A stretch of DNA of 64,000 nt from Tatumella citrea. GTDB taxonomy: Bacteria; Pseudomonadota; Gammaproteobacteria; Enterobacterales; Enterobacteriaceae. Made by a program: the position numbers and the translations under genes. Of this stretch, positions 1-8,233 are shown piece by piece. Under the pieces are notes generated by a model. That model was not told the DNA's origin, made no database searches, and saw only the letters and a program-made list of their open reading frames with translations. The stretch is taken from assembly GCF_002163585.1 (NCBI RefSeq), contig NZ_CP015579.1, forward strand, positions 4,423,467 through 4,487,466, given 5' to 3'. Each line of letters starts with the position of its first letter. Within the stretch, counting starts at the first letter, position 1.

Positions 1-676
1 TCATTGGTGTGTCGCCACCATCAATAATCTCTACCTTGCCCGGAGAGGTAAGGAAAGCATCTCCCTTATGAACCCATAGCTCTTTATCATGATTAGGTTT
101 GTCTGGTTCACTGATCAGAACACGGCCTTCGGTAAAGAAAACCCGCACTCCCGGCCCATGTTGTTGATAGGCGGTAGTACTTTCTCCGGGTTGAAGTGTC
201 ACTTTCCAGCCCCGTACCGTCGGTTTATCCAACACTTCTCTGAATACCGGCAGATCAGGGCGTCGGGCCTCGGCAAAATGCAGCGGCCCATGCTGGCGGA
301 TTTCGAAAGCAACCTGTTGATTTATCGTCTGGCCGGTATTGGTGACTTTATCCGTCTCAGATTTACCCTGATGGGCACCGAATTTAACATTACCGCTGGC
401 CATCACGCTGTTTGCTGACGGCTTATCCGGATAAGAGATAGTGACTGGGCTGCCGTCGATATGAGTATTGACATAATCGAGATGCTGTTCATGAAACAAG
501 GTAGAAGCACCTGGCGGGATCATCACCCGCATTACGGTGACATACTGGTTTTCCAGTATCACATGATGCATTGGTTCAAGATGGGTCGGGACAACTTTTT
601 CTGCCGCCTGGCTGGCTGAGGGGGCAGCCAGTACAGCCACTAGCAGACTAAGCAAAGAGGGGGTGACTTTAGACAT
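1..676 (-). CDS. Secreted cupin-fold protein, partial (3' end beyond window)
   Basis: The gene reads leftward off the window edge; 225 codons are visible. The ATG at 676 has AGGAG just upstream on the minus strand. Residues 1-25 look like a Sec signal peptide (MSKVTPSLLSLLVAVLAAP, then SASQA/A), so the protein is probably periplasmic. The remainder shows two related segments, one with MHHVILENQYVTVMRV followed by FHEQHLDYV, the other with GWKVTLQPGEST followed by QQHGPGVRVFF. Spaced His/Gln/Glu residues on predicted strands like these are typical of cupin barrels, perhaps a bicupin. It follows the lactonase gene by 39 nt and is probably co-transcribed with it. Substrate and reaction are unknown. 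The cupin assignment is from the residue pattern only. Confidence 0.6.
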   Translation of the reverse strand, partial: MSKVTPSLLSLLVAVLAAPSASQAAEKVVPTHLEPMHHVILENQYVTVMRVMIPPGASTLFHEQHLDYVNTHIDGSPVTISYPDKPSANSVMASGNVKFGAHQGKSETDKVTNTGQTINQQVAFEIRQHGPLHFAEARRPDLPVFREVLDKPTVRGWKVTLQPGESTTAYQQHGPGVRVFFTEGRVLISEPDKPNHDKELWVHKGDAFLTSPGKVEIIDGGDTPM

Positions 677-715
677 CTTAACTCCTGTCAGAAAATATCG
701 GTGAGGCGGGGGAGA

Positions 716-1876
716 TTAACGTTCGACCATGGCAACCCAGTTGGCCCCCGCTCCGGAAGGGTAGCGTGACAGCAGTGACAGTTCACCGCTTTGCTGATCG
801 ATGCTGTATAGCGAGAAATGGTCAGACTGCAGACCGGTTTCAATCAGGAAATGCCCGCTGTTATCAATGGCAAAACCGCGTGGCAGTTTTTCGGTTTTAA
901 TACTCCGAAGTAACTTCAGGCTGCCGTCTTTTTCAGAGATCGAAAAGGCGGTCAGCAGACTATTAGTGCGTTCGGTTGAGTAAAGAAACTTACCGTCAGG
1001 GGTGATATGAATATCGGCCTGCCAGATCCGTGGTTTCGGCGTTGCCGGAAGATCAAAATCACCAGTCAGTGGCCGTGCCTCACCCTTTTGCATCGTCGCT
1101 GCAATATCAGGGGCGATAGAGGGGGTGACTTCTTCCGGAGTGACGGTACCGTCTTTATTGATTTTCAGTTTTTGAATATTGCCGGCCATTTCGGTCAGCA
1201 GATAGATATAACGGTTACCGTCGGCAGAGTTGTGGGGGGCAAACACAAAATGGCGCGGACCAATGGCGGCTTCATGCTGAATATTCACTGCCGGTGGGGT
1301 AGCAGGGGTGACCTTGCCGCTTTGCGGGTCGAAATGAAATTGCAGGAACTGGTCAGCACCCAACAGTGAGACATATAAAAAATGATTTGTCGGGTCAGTC
1401 TGAATACAATGTGCGCGCTTGCCGGTATGGACAATCTGTACCGGAGGCGACTCAACCTGTCCCTGATCATTGATACGGTTTATTGTAAAAAGGTCCCCGC
1501 CATAGGAGGCTGACAGTAAAAAGTGACCGGTTTTATCCAGAGAGATGTAGGCCATACTTTCCTGAAGCGGGGTTTCACCGGCGGGTGTCAGTTTTCCGTC
1601 TGCCTCAATATGCCAGCTCATCACCCGATAGGGTTTGCTACGAATCGCGGCATACAGTGTCTTTTTATCCGGAGAAACGACCAGCGGCATAACTTTTTTG
1701 GCTGCAGTCCAGGTACCGACAGGCTGCATTTTCTGGCTGTTTTTATCCAGAGACCAGCCGGAGACTGTGCCGCTGTCAGCGTTAGAGATGTAAACATAAT
1801 CCTGTTGTTGTGCAAAAACGTTGGCAGACGCGGAACACAGGCCGAGCAGGGCCGCAGTGAATAACATCTTTTTCAT
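716..1876 (-). CDS. Periplasmic lactonase-family seven-bladed beta-propeller protein
   Basis: A 386-residue protein with a clear signal peptide (residues 1-22, ending NVFA before QQQ) and repeating blade motifs such as VYISNADSGTVSGW, PDKKTLYAAIR and PDGKFLYSTER. This is the pattern of the lactonase (6-phosphogluconolactonase YbhE/Pgl-like) propeller family. Cytoplasmic Pgl has no signal peptide, so this secreted version more likely hydrolyses sugar lactones formed by periplasmic oxidation. That is inference. GAGG precedes the ATG at a normal distance. The cupin gene lies 39 nt downstream in the same direction. The presence of an FAD/cytochrome sugar dehydrogenase elsewhere in the window (8.8-12.4 kb) fits a lactone substrate. 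Confidence 0.75.
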   Translation of the reverse strand: MKKMLFTAALLGLCSASANVFAQQQDYVYISNADSGTVSGWSLDKNSQKMQPVGTWTAAKKVMPLVVSPDKKTLYAAIRSKPYRVMSWHIEADGKLTPAGETPLQESMAYISLDKTGHFLLSASYGGDLFTINRINDQGQVESPPVQIVHTGKRAHCIQTDPTNHFLYVSLLGADQFLQFHFDPQSGKVTPATPPAVNIQHEAAIGPRHFVFAPHNSADGNRYIYLLTEMAGNIQKLKINKDGTVTPEEVTPSIAPDIAATMQKGEARPLTGDFDLPATPKPRIWQADIHITPDGKFLYSTERTNSLLTAFSISEKDGSLKLLRSIKTEKLPRGFAIDNSGHFLIETGLQSDHFSLYSIDQQSGELSLLSRYPSGAGANWVAMVER

Positions 1877-2124
1877 TCAAAACCTCGACGTTGGTTAACG
1901 ACAGTCCTTTATCCGGCAGACCGGTATCTGAACTGCTGCGGAATTTCTTTTCGAAAGGCTATCACTTGCAGGAATGGCATCGCCTTCAGTCAGTCGGGCA
2001 ACTCCTTTGCCCGTTGGTGTCGCTGACCCGTGATTCTGCTTTAGTTGTCTCGCTAAAATCGCCGGACTACCAGTGATAACGTGTCACAAATTATGAGTTT
2101 ACTGATCATTATGTTTCATCGAAT

Positions 2125-3441
2125 TCAGTGAGAGTTACCCGGCTGTGATACGACGAAGTCGGTTTGATCGTGACTGTCAATCTTTAGAGGTTCCACCTTA
2201 CCCATAATGAACATAAAGGTGACCGCGCCAAATATGCAGATTCCGCCAGCAACCACTAACGGCACCACAAATGAGCCGTGGCTGACACTCAGCATAAATC
2301 CGGTGAACGACGCTGTGACAATGCCTGCCAGGTTTCCGGCAAAATTCTGAATCCCTCCCAGGGTAGCCACATAGCCTGAAGCCGGTGCCACATCGGCAGG
2401 CAATGTCCAGATATTTGAAGCGGTAAAAGCCAGTCCGGCGTAAGTCAGGGAAAACAGTGTCAGAATGACGGTTATGTTTGAAGTAAAGGCCGCAAAAGCA
2501 ATGACTGAAGAGAGCAGCATTCCCGCGATTAAACAGGTTTTACGGGCGGTGGTCAGACTGAAGCCTTTTTTATACAGCCAGTCGGAAGTGATCCCTCCCA
2601 GCAAACTGCCAGGGATCCCCATCAGCGCCGGAATTGCTCCCAGAGTACCCAGTTCTTTCAGCGAAAACCCTTGCGACATTGTCAGATACGTCGGGAACCA
2701 GGTCACGAAGAAGTAGGTAGCAAAGTTCATGCAGAAGAAACCAATCATCATGCCCCAGACGGTGCGATGACGGAACAATGACCAGAGTTTAATTTTTTCA
2801 TCGGGGCGCGAAACCACCATTTTCCGGTCTTCCAGCAGATTTTGCCGTTCGGTTTCATCCAGGCCCTGTTTTTCTTCCGGATCCCGGTAGAACATCAGCC
2901 AGATAACTACCCACACCAGACCGATAGCCCCGGTGACGACAAACGAGGTTTCCCAGTCCCAGGTACTGATAAGCCAGGCAACCAGCGGTAGTGCCAGGGC
3001 GCTGCCGGCCCGCGGACCGGCATCAAAAATACCGCTGGCGGTGGCCCGCTCTTTTTTGGCAAACCAGGAGGCAACGACTTTGGCACACCCCGGGTTACCG
3101 CCGGACTCACCGACACCGAGCAACAGACGGGAGATAAAAATGGAGGTGAATCCACGACCAAAAGCGGTGAACACAGTGAACAGTGACCACCAGCCGACGG
3201 CAACGGCCAGACCGATGCGGGTGCCAAGCCGGTCGATAATCCGACCGGCCGGAATTTGCATCAGCGCATAAGTCCAGAAGAAGGCACCGAGGATCAACCC
3301 CATTGATGCATCATCCAGGCCGAGATCTTTTTTGATATGTGGTGCGGCAATGGCCAGATTGATGCGATCGATATAGTTGATTGCGATGGCGAAGAAGCAG
3401 AAAAGTATCATCAGCCAGCGTATTTTTGGGTACTTGCGCAT
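2125..3441 (-). CDS. MFS transporter, anion:cation symporter (sugar-acid type)
   Basis: A 438-residue, 12-helix major facilitator. The first helix carries INYIDRINLAIAAP, typical of the ACS family that includes the hexuronate, galactonate and glucarate carriers ExuT, DgoT and GudP; GRIIDRLGTR follows in the loop between helices 2 and 3. An ATG 24 nt further upstream is in frame, but AAAGGA lies eight bases before the ATG at 3441, so I prefer that start. It is divergent from the LacI regulator and shares an upstream region holding two operator-like palindromes. It probably imports the sugar acid or hydroxy acid consumed by the neighbouring dehydrogenase and kinase. The exact substrate cannot be read from sequence. 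Confidence 0.8.
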   Translation of the reverse strand: MRKYPKIRWLMILFCFFAIAINYIDRINLAIAAPHIKKDLGLDDASMGLILGAFFWTYALMQIPAGRIIDRLGTRIGLAVAVGWWSLFTVFTAFGRGFTSIFISRLLLGVGESGGNPGCAKVVASWFAKKERATASGIFDAGPRAGSALALPLVAWLISTWDWETSFVVTGAIGLVWVVIWLMFYRDPEEKQGLDETERQNLLEDRKMVVSRPDEKIKLWSLFRHRTVWGMMIGFFCMNFATYFFVTWFPTYLTMSQGFSLKELGTLGAIPALMGIPGSLLGGITSDWLYKKGFSLTTARKTCLIAGMLLSSVIAFAAFTSNITVILTLFSLTYAGLAFTASNIWTLPADVAPASGYVATLGGIQNFAGNLAGIVTASFTGFMLSVSHGSFVVPLVVAGGICIFGAVTFMFIMGKVEPLKIDSHDQTDFVVSQPGNSH

Positions 3442-3558
3442 GCGATTTTCCTTTACAATTATCACCCGTCAGTTTGCCTGTCGTGGTGTGGCTTTTATAT
3501 GCAGGAGTACAGGCTGTGGTGAATAACCACAATTCTGTTAATAAATGGTAAAATTTAA

Positions 3559-3592
3559 TAACAGTGTTCTAATACATTCATCTACACTGTTA
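3559..3592. promoter_or_regulatory. Perfect 9-bp inverted repeat in the MFS/lacI divergent region
   Basis: TAACAGTGT (3559-3567) and ACACTGTTA (3584-3592) are exact reverse complements separated by 16 nt. The repeat is between the two divergent promoters, just left of the LacI-type operators. It could be a binding site for a second regulator or a cruciform. It is not followed by a T-run, so it is not a terminator. Confidence 0.4.
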
Positions 3593-3604
3593 ACATTGCG
3601 TAAA

Positions 3605-3618
3605 AGTAAGCGATTACA
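3605..3618. promoter_or_regulatory. LacI-family operator-like palindrome, site 1
   Basis: AGTAAGCGATTACA lies upstream of the lacI-family gene. It matches 13 of 14 bases of the shared pattern TGTAAGCNNTTACA seen again at 6085 and 6187. Recurrence of the pattern in front of the flanking catabolic genes suggests these are operators of the regulator at 3711. Confidence 0.6.
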
Positions 3619-3636
3619 AGAATCAGTCAAGGTGAA

Positions 3637-3650
3637 AGTAAGCGCTTTCA
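3637..3650. promoter_or_regulatory. LacI-family operator-like palindrome, site 2
   Basis: AGTAAGCGCTTTCA is 32 bp (three helical turns) to the right of site 1 and contains the palindrome AAGCGCTT. It is 60 bp before the lacI start, placed for autoregulation and possibly cooperative binding with site 1. Confidence 0.5.
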
Positions 3651-3710
3651 AAGTGATGACCGGTTTCTGTGTTAATTTTGTGGCGAGCATCACTTTTTAG
3701 GAGATTTATC

Positions 3711-4736
3711 ATGGCTGATAAACCGAATACGACACGTGTCTCTCTGGAAGATGTTGCCCGGTTATCCGGCGTATCAACGGCGACAGTGTCCCGGGTACTG
3801 AATGGCAGTGCTACGGTCAGGGAATCACGCAGGGAAGCTGTTGAAAGAGCCTGCAAAGAACTCGGCTATGTGATTAACCGTGCCGCGAGAACCCTGGCAT
3901 CCCGCAAAAGCATGACGATTGGTGCAGTGGTACCCACGCTGGCAATAGAAACTTTTTCCCGCTCAATTGATGCGTTCCAGAAGATGATTCATCAGCAGGG
4001 GTATACCTTGTTGTTGGCAAATTCCGGTTTTGATATGGATATTGAGCTTAATGAAGTTAACAAGCTGCTGGAGTACGGTGTTGATGCGTTAATGCTGGTC
4101 GGGCATACCCATCATCCACGGTTATGGGAACGGTTGGAGCAGCAACAAATCCCTTATATCCAGGCGTTTTCTATCGACCAGCACCGGCCAAGTGTCGGTT
4201 ATGACAGCATTCTGGCATCACGCCAGTTGTTGCAACATCTGTTGGATCTGCAACACCGTAATTTCGCTGTGATTTTTGGCAGCCCGCCCTCCAATGATCG
4301 ATTGTCCGAACGGCTGGAAGGTATCCGGCAGGGTTTGCAAGACGCCGGATTATCGCTGGATCCTGAAAACTGTGTGGACAATGCATTCACCATGAATGAA
4401 GCCCGGCAGGCAATGTTCCGTTTGCTGGATGGCCCGCGCCCGCCAACGGCGGTGATTTGCGGGAATGATTTACTGGCTTTCGGTGCAATGCGCGCTGCGA
4501 GGGAGCGTTATCTGCGTATCCCTAATGATATTTCGATTACCGGTTTTAATGATTACGAATATGCAGAACATCTCGAGCATCCGTTAACCACCATGCGAGT
4601 GGATCTGGCGGAGATTGGCCGGCTGGCCGCAGAATATTTACTGTCGTCACTACAGGATGGTCACACTCAGCCGCTCACCAGTGTCACCCCTCAACTGATT
4701 ATTCGTGGCAGTACCGGCAGCGCACCGCAGAAATAG
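3711..4736 (+). CDS. LacI/GalR-family transcriptional regulator
   Basis: A 341-residue regulator. The N-terminal helix-turn-helix (VSLEDVARLSGVSTATVSRV, about residues 9-28) is canonical for LacI, with hinge helix AARTLASRKS and a periplasmic-binding-protein-like effector domain (for example TAVICGNDLLAFGAMRAARE and ISITGFNDYEYAEHLEHPLT). The start is the ATG at 3711, with TAGGAG nine bases upstream; an in-frame start 42 nt earlier lacks a site. It sits between the MFS gene and the dehydrogenase gene, and operator-like palindromes occur near all three flanking promoters. It is probably a repressor relieved by a sugar acid or phosphorylated intermediate. The effector is unknown. Confidence 0.85.
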   Translation: MADKPNTTRVSLEDVARLSGVSTATVSRVLNGSATVRESRREAVERACKELGYVINRAARTLASRKSMTIGAVVPTLAIETFSRSIDAFQKMIHQQGYTLLLANSGFDMDIELNEVNKLLEYGVDALMLVGHTHHPRLWERLEQQQIPYIQAFSIDQHRPSVGYDSILASRQLLQHLLDLQHRNFAVIFGSPPSNDRLSERLEGIRQGLQDAGLSLDPENCVDNAFTMNEARQAMFRLLDGPRPPTAVICGNDLLAFGAMRAARERYLRIPNDISITGFNDYEYAEHLEHPLTTMRVDLAEIGRLAAEYLLSSLQDGHTQPLTSVTPQLIIRGSTGSAPQK

Positions 4737-4745
4737 CCGAATGCA

Positions 4746-4776
4746 CAGCCTGCCGTTTGAAGTGAACGGCAGGCTG
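4746..4776. terminator. Hairpin between convergent lacI and dehydrogenase genes
   Basis: CAGCCTGCCGTT (4746-4757) pairs perfectly with AACGGCAGGCTG (4765-4776) across a 7-nt loop. It lies between two convergent stop codons, so it probably ends transcripts from both sides, although no long T-run follows. Confidence 0.6.
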
Positions 4777-4783
4777 CAACCAG

Positions 4784-6034
4784 TTACAGATCTTTATCAA
4801 ACCATGGCCCGCGCCTCAGGTAACTCTTATCCAGTTCTGCAGGATTTCTGACGCCGATTAGTGCCATATCGCGGTCTATTTCATCGCGCAAAATATGCAT
4901 CGCATGTTCAATGCAGGGTGCTGCACCGATAACACTGGCGTATAAAAATGGCCGGCCAAGAAACACAAAGTCAGCCCCCAGGGCCATGGCTTTCATAACA
5001 TCGGTACCGCGACGGATGCCACTGTCGATAATCACCTTCATCTGGCCTTTCCCGGCGGCAATTTCCGGCAATGTGTGTAGCGGCGGTACGGTGTAATCCA
5101 GCTGTCGGCCGCCATGGTTAGACAGGATGACAGCATCGGCCCCACAGTCCCTGGCCATAAATACGTCTGCCGGGGTCATCAGCCCTTTAATCACCAGATT
5201 CCCCTTCCAGCGTCTGCGGATCGCTTCAACATGCGTCCAGCTAAGCTTGTCGCGGGCGTTGGTATTGCGGACTTTATTCGACATCATCGGCGGGCCGCGT
5301 TCGGCATCGGTATTTTCAAAATGCGGTGCTCCGTGGCGCAGATAAGTTTGTGCCACAGTTCCCAATAGCCAGCGCGGGCTGGTGGCGCTTTGCCACATGA
5401 CTTTCGGGGTAATTTTAATTGGCATACTAAAACCGCTGCGGGTGTTGTGTTCGCGGTTTCCCAGCATTGGAGTGTCACCGGTCACCACCAGAGTCCGGTA
5501 TCCAGCCTGTTCGACCCGATCAAGCAAACGGTCAATACGCGGCTGATCGCCGGCCAGGTATGCCTGAAACCAGGCATCGGGATTTTCAGCAATCACATCT
5601 TCCAGACGAATCAGCGAAGATGCACTGAGAATCATCGGAACATCCATAGCTTTAGCCGCCCGGGCCAGATTAATGTCGGCGCGGTATGACACGAATGAGG
5701 CGCCACCTAACGGTGCAATACCAAACGGGTGGCGCCAGCGCTTGCCGAACAGTTCAGTGCCCTGATCGCGTCCCGATACGTCACGGAACATTCGCGGCAA
5801 AAAGGTGTATTGCTGGTAGGCCTCGAAATTCGCGGCAATACCGCGCCCGGTTTCAACACCGCCGGCAACATACTGATAAATCATGGGTGGCAACCGACGT
5901 CTGGCGTGGCGCTCGAAATCATCCAGAGCCAGCAGGTCACGAAACTGATGCGGTACAGTGCTGGCCGGGCGGGACTGGCTCACAGGAATCTCTGTTGATT
6001 TTTCCTGAGGCGCGGGAGTAAGAGATACCGTCAT
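4784..6034 (-). CDS. FMN-dependent alpha-hydroxy-acid dehydrogenase/oxidase (LldD-like)
   Basis: A 416-residue TIM-barrel flavoprotein. The family signature SNHGGRQLD is present, placing the catalytic base at H307 and the substrate-binding Arg at R310. FMN-phosphate segments DSGIRRGTDVMKAMALGA and FLGRPFLYA follow, and the N-terminus (DFERHARRRLPPMIYQYVAGG) matches lactate dehydrogenase, lactate monooxygenase and glycolate oxidase relatives. It oxidises a 2-hydroxy acid to the 2-oxo acid, but the side-chain specificity is open. It is divergent from the racemase/kinase operon, with an operator-like palindrome 51 bp before its start. It may supply the oxo-acid step that an NAD-dependent dehydrogenase performs in known tetronate pathways. 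That is inference. Confidence 0.85.
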   Translation of the reverse strand: MTVSLTPAPQEKSTEIPVSQSRPASTVPHQFRDLLALDDFERHARRRLPPMIYQYVAGGVETGRGIAANFEAYQQYTFLPRMFRDVSGRDQGTELFGKRWRHPFGIAPLGGASFVSYRADINLARAAKAMDVPMILSASSLIRLEDVIAENPDAWFQAYLAGDQPRIDRLLDRVEQAGYRTLVVTGDTPMLGNREHNTRSGFSMPIKITPKVMWQSATSPRWLLGTVAQTYLRHGAPHFENTDAERGPPMMSNKVRNTNARDKLSWTHVEAIRRRWKGNLVIKGLMTPADVFMARDCGADAVILSNHGGRQLDYTVPPLHTLPEIAAGKGQMKVIIDSGIRRGTDVMKAMALGADFVFLGRPFLYASVIGAAPCIEHAMHILRDEIDRDMALIGVRNPAELDKSYLRRGPWFDKDL

Positions 6035-6084
6035 AGTGAAATATTCATCCTTAAAGGCAACAGGTTTCCGGAAGTTACCCGAAA

Positions 6085-6098
6085 TGTAAGCGTTTACA
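6085..6098. promoter_or_regulatory. LacI-family operator, site 3 (dehydrogenase promoter)
   Basis: TGTAAGCGTTTACA is an almost perfect palindrome (TGTAA/TTACA arms) 51 bp upstream of the dehydrogenase ATG at 6034. It is the best match in the window to the shared operator pattern. Confidence 0.7.
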
Positions 6099-6186
6099 AG
6101 TCAGTGCTTATAATCTGTGCTGTTTAATGATAAATTAACATCCTGTTCATATATTTTTGTGAGGTTCATCACTATAATAACTATTT

Positions 6187-6200
6187 TGTAAGCCATTACA
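6187..6200. promoter_or_regulatory. LacI-family operator, site 4 (racemase-kinase promoter)
   Basis: TGTAAGCCATTACA has the same arms and spacing as site 3, offset by 102 bp. It lies 75 bp before the racemase-like start, so both divergent promoters carry their own copy, and looping between the two is possible. Confidence 0.7.
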
Positions 6201-6274
6201 TTTCGTCTTTACAGTAGTATTGACCGCGAAATCATCAGTAATCTGCTGATGAAACCCGGATGACGGAGGAGTTA

Positions 6275-6931
6275 ATGACGCATCGGATCGTTTTACTTCA
6301 TGCGACCCCGGTAGCTATGGCACCGGTTCACAGCGCGTTTAAAGAGTTATGGCCGGAAGCTGAACTGGTTAATTTGCTGGATGACGGGCTAACCATTGAT
6401 CGGGCGAAAGAAAAAGAACTCTCTGCAGAGTTATGTGATAGGTTTGTTAAATTTGGTCGCTACGGTTACGCCTGCAATGCATCGGCCATACTGGTCACTT
6501 GTTCAGCATTTGGCCCTGCGATAGAGCAAATGGCCAGAGAGTTACCAATTCCGGTACTGAAGCCTAATGAAGCGATGTTCGCCGAAGCTCTTCAGGCAGG
6601 CAAAAACATTGGCATGCTGGCGACGTTTGCACCGTCGGTGATCACGATGGAAGCTGAATTTGCGGAATATGCCAGGCAACAAAACAGCAATGCCACCCTG
6701 AAAACACTGGTGGTGGCTGATGCCATAGATCTGCTGCGTCAGGGAGATGCAGAACAGCATAACCGTCTGGTGGCTGAACGCGCACCTGAACTGGCTGAAT
6801 GTGATGCCATTATGCTGGCCCATTTTTCTACGTCGCGGGCGTTGGAAGCCGTGAGTGAAAAGGTCAAAACCCGTGTGCTGACGGCGCCACACGCTGCAGT
6901 AAACGCATTAAAAAAACAATTCTATGGTTAA
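6275..6931 (+). CDS. Asp/Glu/hydantoin racemase-superfamily protein
   Basis: A 218-residue protein. GGAGG sits five bases before the ATG at 6275; an in-frame ATG at 6260 lacks a site. The region around C76 (AILVTCSAFGPAIEQM) matches the first catalytic Cys of the Asp/Glu racemase superfamily (racemases, maleate isomerase, arylmalonate decarboxylase). At the expected position of the second Cys the sequence reads LAHFSTSRA (181-189), with no Cys. A one-Cys enzyme would more easily be an isomerase or decarboxylase than a two-base racemase. It is first in an operon with the acid-sugar kinase (21-nt gap). The substrate is unknown. Confidence 0.7.
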   Translation: MTHRIVLLHATPVAMAPVHSAFKELWPEAELVNLLDDGLTIDRAKEKELSAELCDRFVKFGRYGYACNASAILVTCSAFGPAIEQMARELPIPVLKPNEAMFAEALQAGKNIGMLATFAPSVITMEAEFAEYARQQNSNATLKTLVVADAIDLLRQGDAEQHNRLVAERAPELAECDAIMLAHFSTSRALEAVSEKVKTRVLTAPHAAVNALKKQFYG

Positions 6932-6952
6932 TTTTCTCTGAGGACGGCAGGC

Positions 6953-8233
6953 ATGTTGATTGGGGTTATCGCGGATGATTTTACGGGGGCGAGTGATATT
7001 GCAGTCACTTTGGCCCGTGGCTTAAATGGTGAAGGTGGTCTGAAAACCGCTCAATACCTGGGAGTGCCAACTGCTCCGGCTGATCCGTCAATTGATGCCG
7101 GGGTAGTTGCCCTGAAAAGTCGTTCGGTAGCGGCTGAACTGGCGGTCAGTCAGTCGCTGGCTGCCTGTCGCTGGTTACAGGCTCAGGGTTGTCAGCAAAT
7201 CGTCTTTAAGTATTGTTCGACCTTTGACTCTACTGCTCAGGGAAACATTGGCCCGGTACTGGATGCCCTGGCCAGCCACTTATCGGCTAAAAGTATTGTG
7301 GTCTGCCCTTCGTTTCCTGCTCTGGGCCGCACCCTGTATCAGGGGCACTTGTTTGTCCATGACAAACTGCTGAATGAATCAGGAATGCAGCATCATCCGG
7401 TGACTCCGATGAAAGATGCCGATATTCGCCGGTTGCTGAGTGCTCAGTCCACGACTCCTGTCAGCCATATTCCCTGGCAGACCGTCTGTTCAGGAGCTGC
7501 AGAGATAAAATCTCAACTGACCCGCCTGGGAACAGAAGGTCCCCGGCTGGTTGTGACAGATGCAATAACTGACCATGACCTGGCTGAAATTGGCCTGGCC
7601 TGTGCCGGGTTACCACTGCTATCCGGGGGATCGGCGATTGCCTCCGGGTTACCACATAATTTTATTCGTGAAGGCCAGGCGAAGCCGTCTGATGGCTCAT
7701 TGCCTGCCATTCATGGCCCGGAAGCTATTCTGGTGGGCAGTTGTTCCGGTGCGACACTGGGACAGATTGAGAAACACAGCCAGCAGGCGGCAGTACTTGC
7801 TGTCTCTGTGGACCAGGTGATGGAAGGCCAGATAAATGCCGGAACACTGGTGGAATTTATTCTCAGTCACCAGGGGCAGGCCCCGCTGATTTACTCTTCC
7901 GGAACACCGGAGGAAGTCGCGGCCAGCCAGAAAAAATATGGCCAGCAGGCGACGTCTGCGGCCCTGGAAAATCTGTTTGGCGAAACAGCCAGATTGCTGG
8001 TGGATGCCGGTGTCCGCCGACTGGTGGTTGGCGGGGGTGAAACCTCAGGCGCGGTAGTCAGTGCATTGTCGCTCGGTCATCTGGCCGTCGGAAAAGAGAT
8101 TGATCCTGGCGTACCGGTATTACAAACCACCGGAGACCAGCCGCTTGCCCTGGCTCTGAAATCAGGCAATTTTGGCAGCCCGGATTTTTTTGCGAAAGCA
8201 CTGGCGTTTCTGGCAGGGGAAGAGAGTGAATAG
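6953..8233 (+). CDS. Four-carbon acid-sugar kinase (DUF1537, OtnK/DtnK type)
   Basis: A 426-residue member of the DUF1537 family, which phosphorylates tetronates or 3-oxo-tetronates with ATP. The N-terminal substrate domain begins VIADDFTGASDIA (residues 5-17); the C-terminal nucleotide-binding domain has GGSAIASGLP and the glycine-rich VGGGETSGAVV near residue 360. OtnK works after LtnD/DenD and before OtnC, and DtnK works with PdxA2. Neither OtnC nor PdxA2 is next door, so the pathway step is uncertain. GAGGACGG precedes the ATG. The end overlaps the downstream membrane-protein gene by 8 nt. Confidence 0.85.
   Translation: MLIGVIADDFTGASDIAVTLARGLNGEGGLKTAQYLGVPTAPADPSIDAGVVALKSRSVAAELAVSQSLAACRWLQAQGCQQIVFKYCSTFDSTAQGNIGPVLDALASHLSAKSIVVCPSFPALGRTLYQGHLFVHDKLLNESGMQHHPVTPMKDADIRRLLSAQSTTPVSHIPWQTVCSGAAEIKSQLTRLGTEGPRLVVTDAITDHDLAEIGLACAGLPLLSGGSAIASGLPHNFIREGQAKPSDGSLPAIHGPEAILVGSCSGATLGQIEKHSQQAAVLAVSVDQVMEGQINAGTLVEFILSHQGQAPLIYSSGTPEEVAASQKKYGQQATSAALENLFGETARLLVDAGVRRLVVGGGETSGAVVSALSLGHLAVGKEIDPGVPVLQTTGDQPLALALKSGNFGSPDFFAKALAFLAGEESE

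Noticed and set aside
1891..2076. 61-codon plus-strand frame between the lactonase and MFS genes
   Set aside because: Starts with TTG without a ribosome site, shows no family pattern, and occupies the leader of the divergent lactonase gene.
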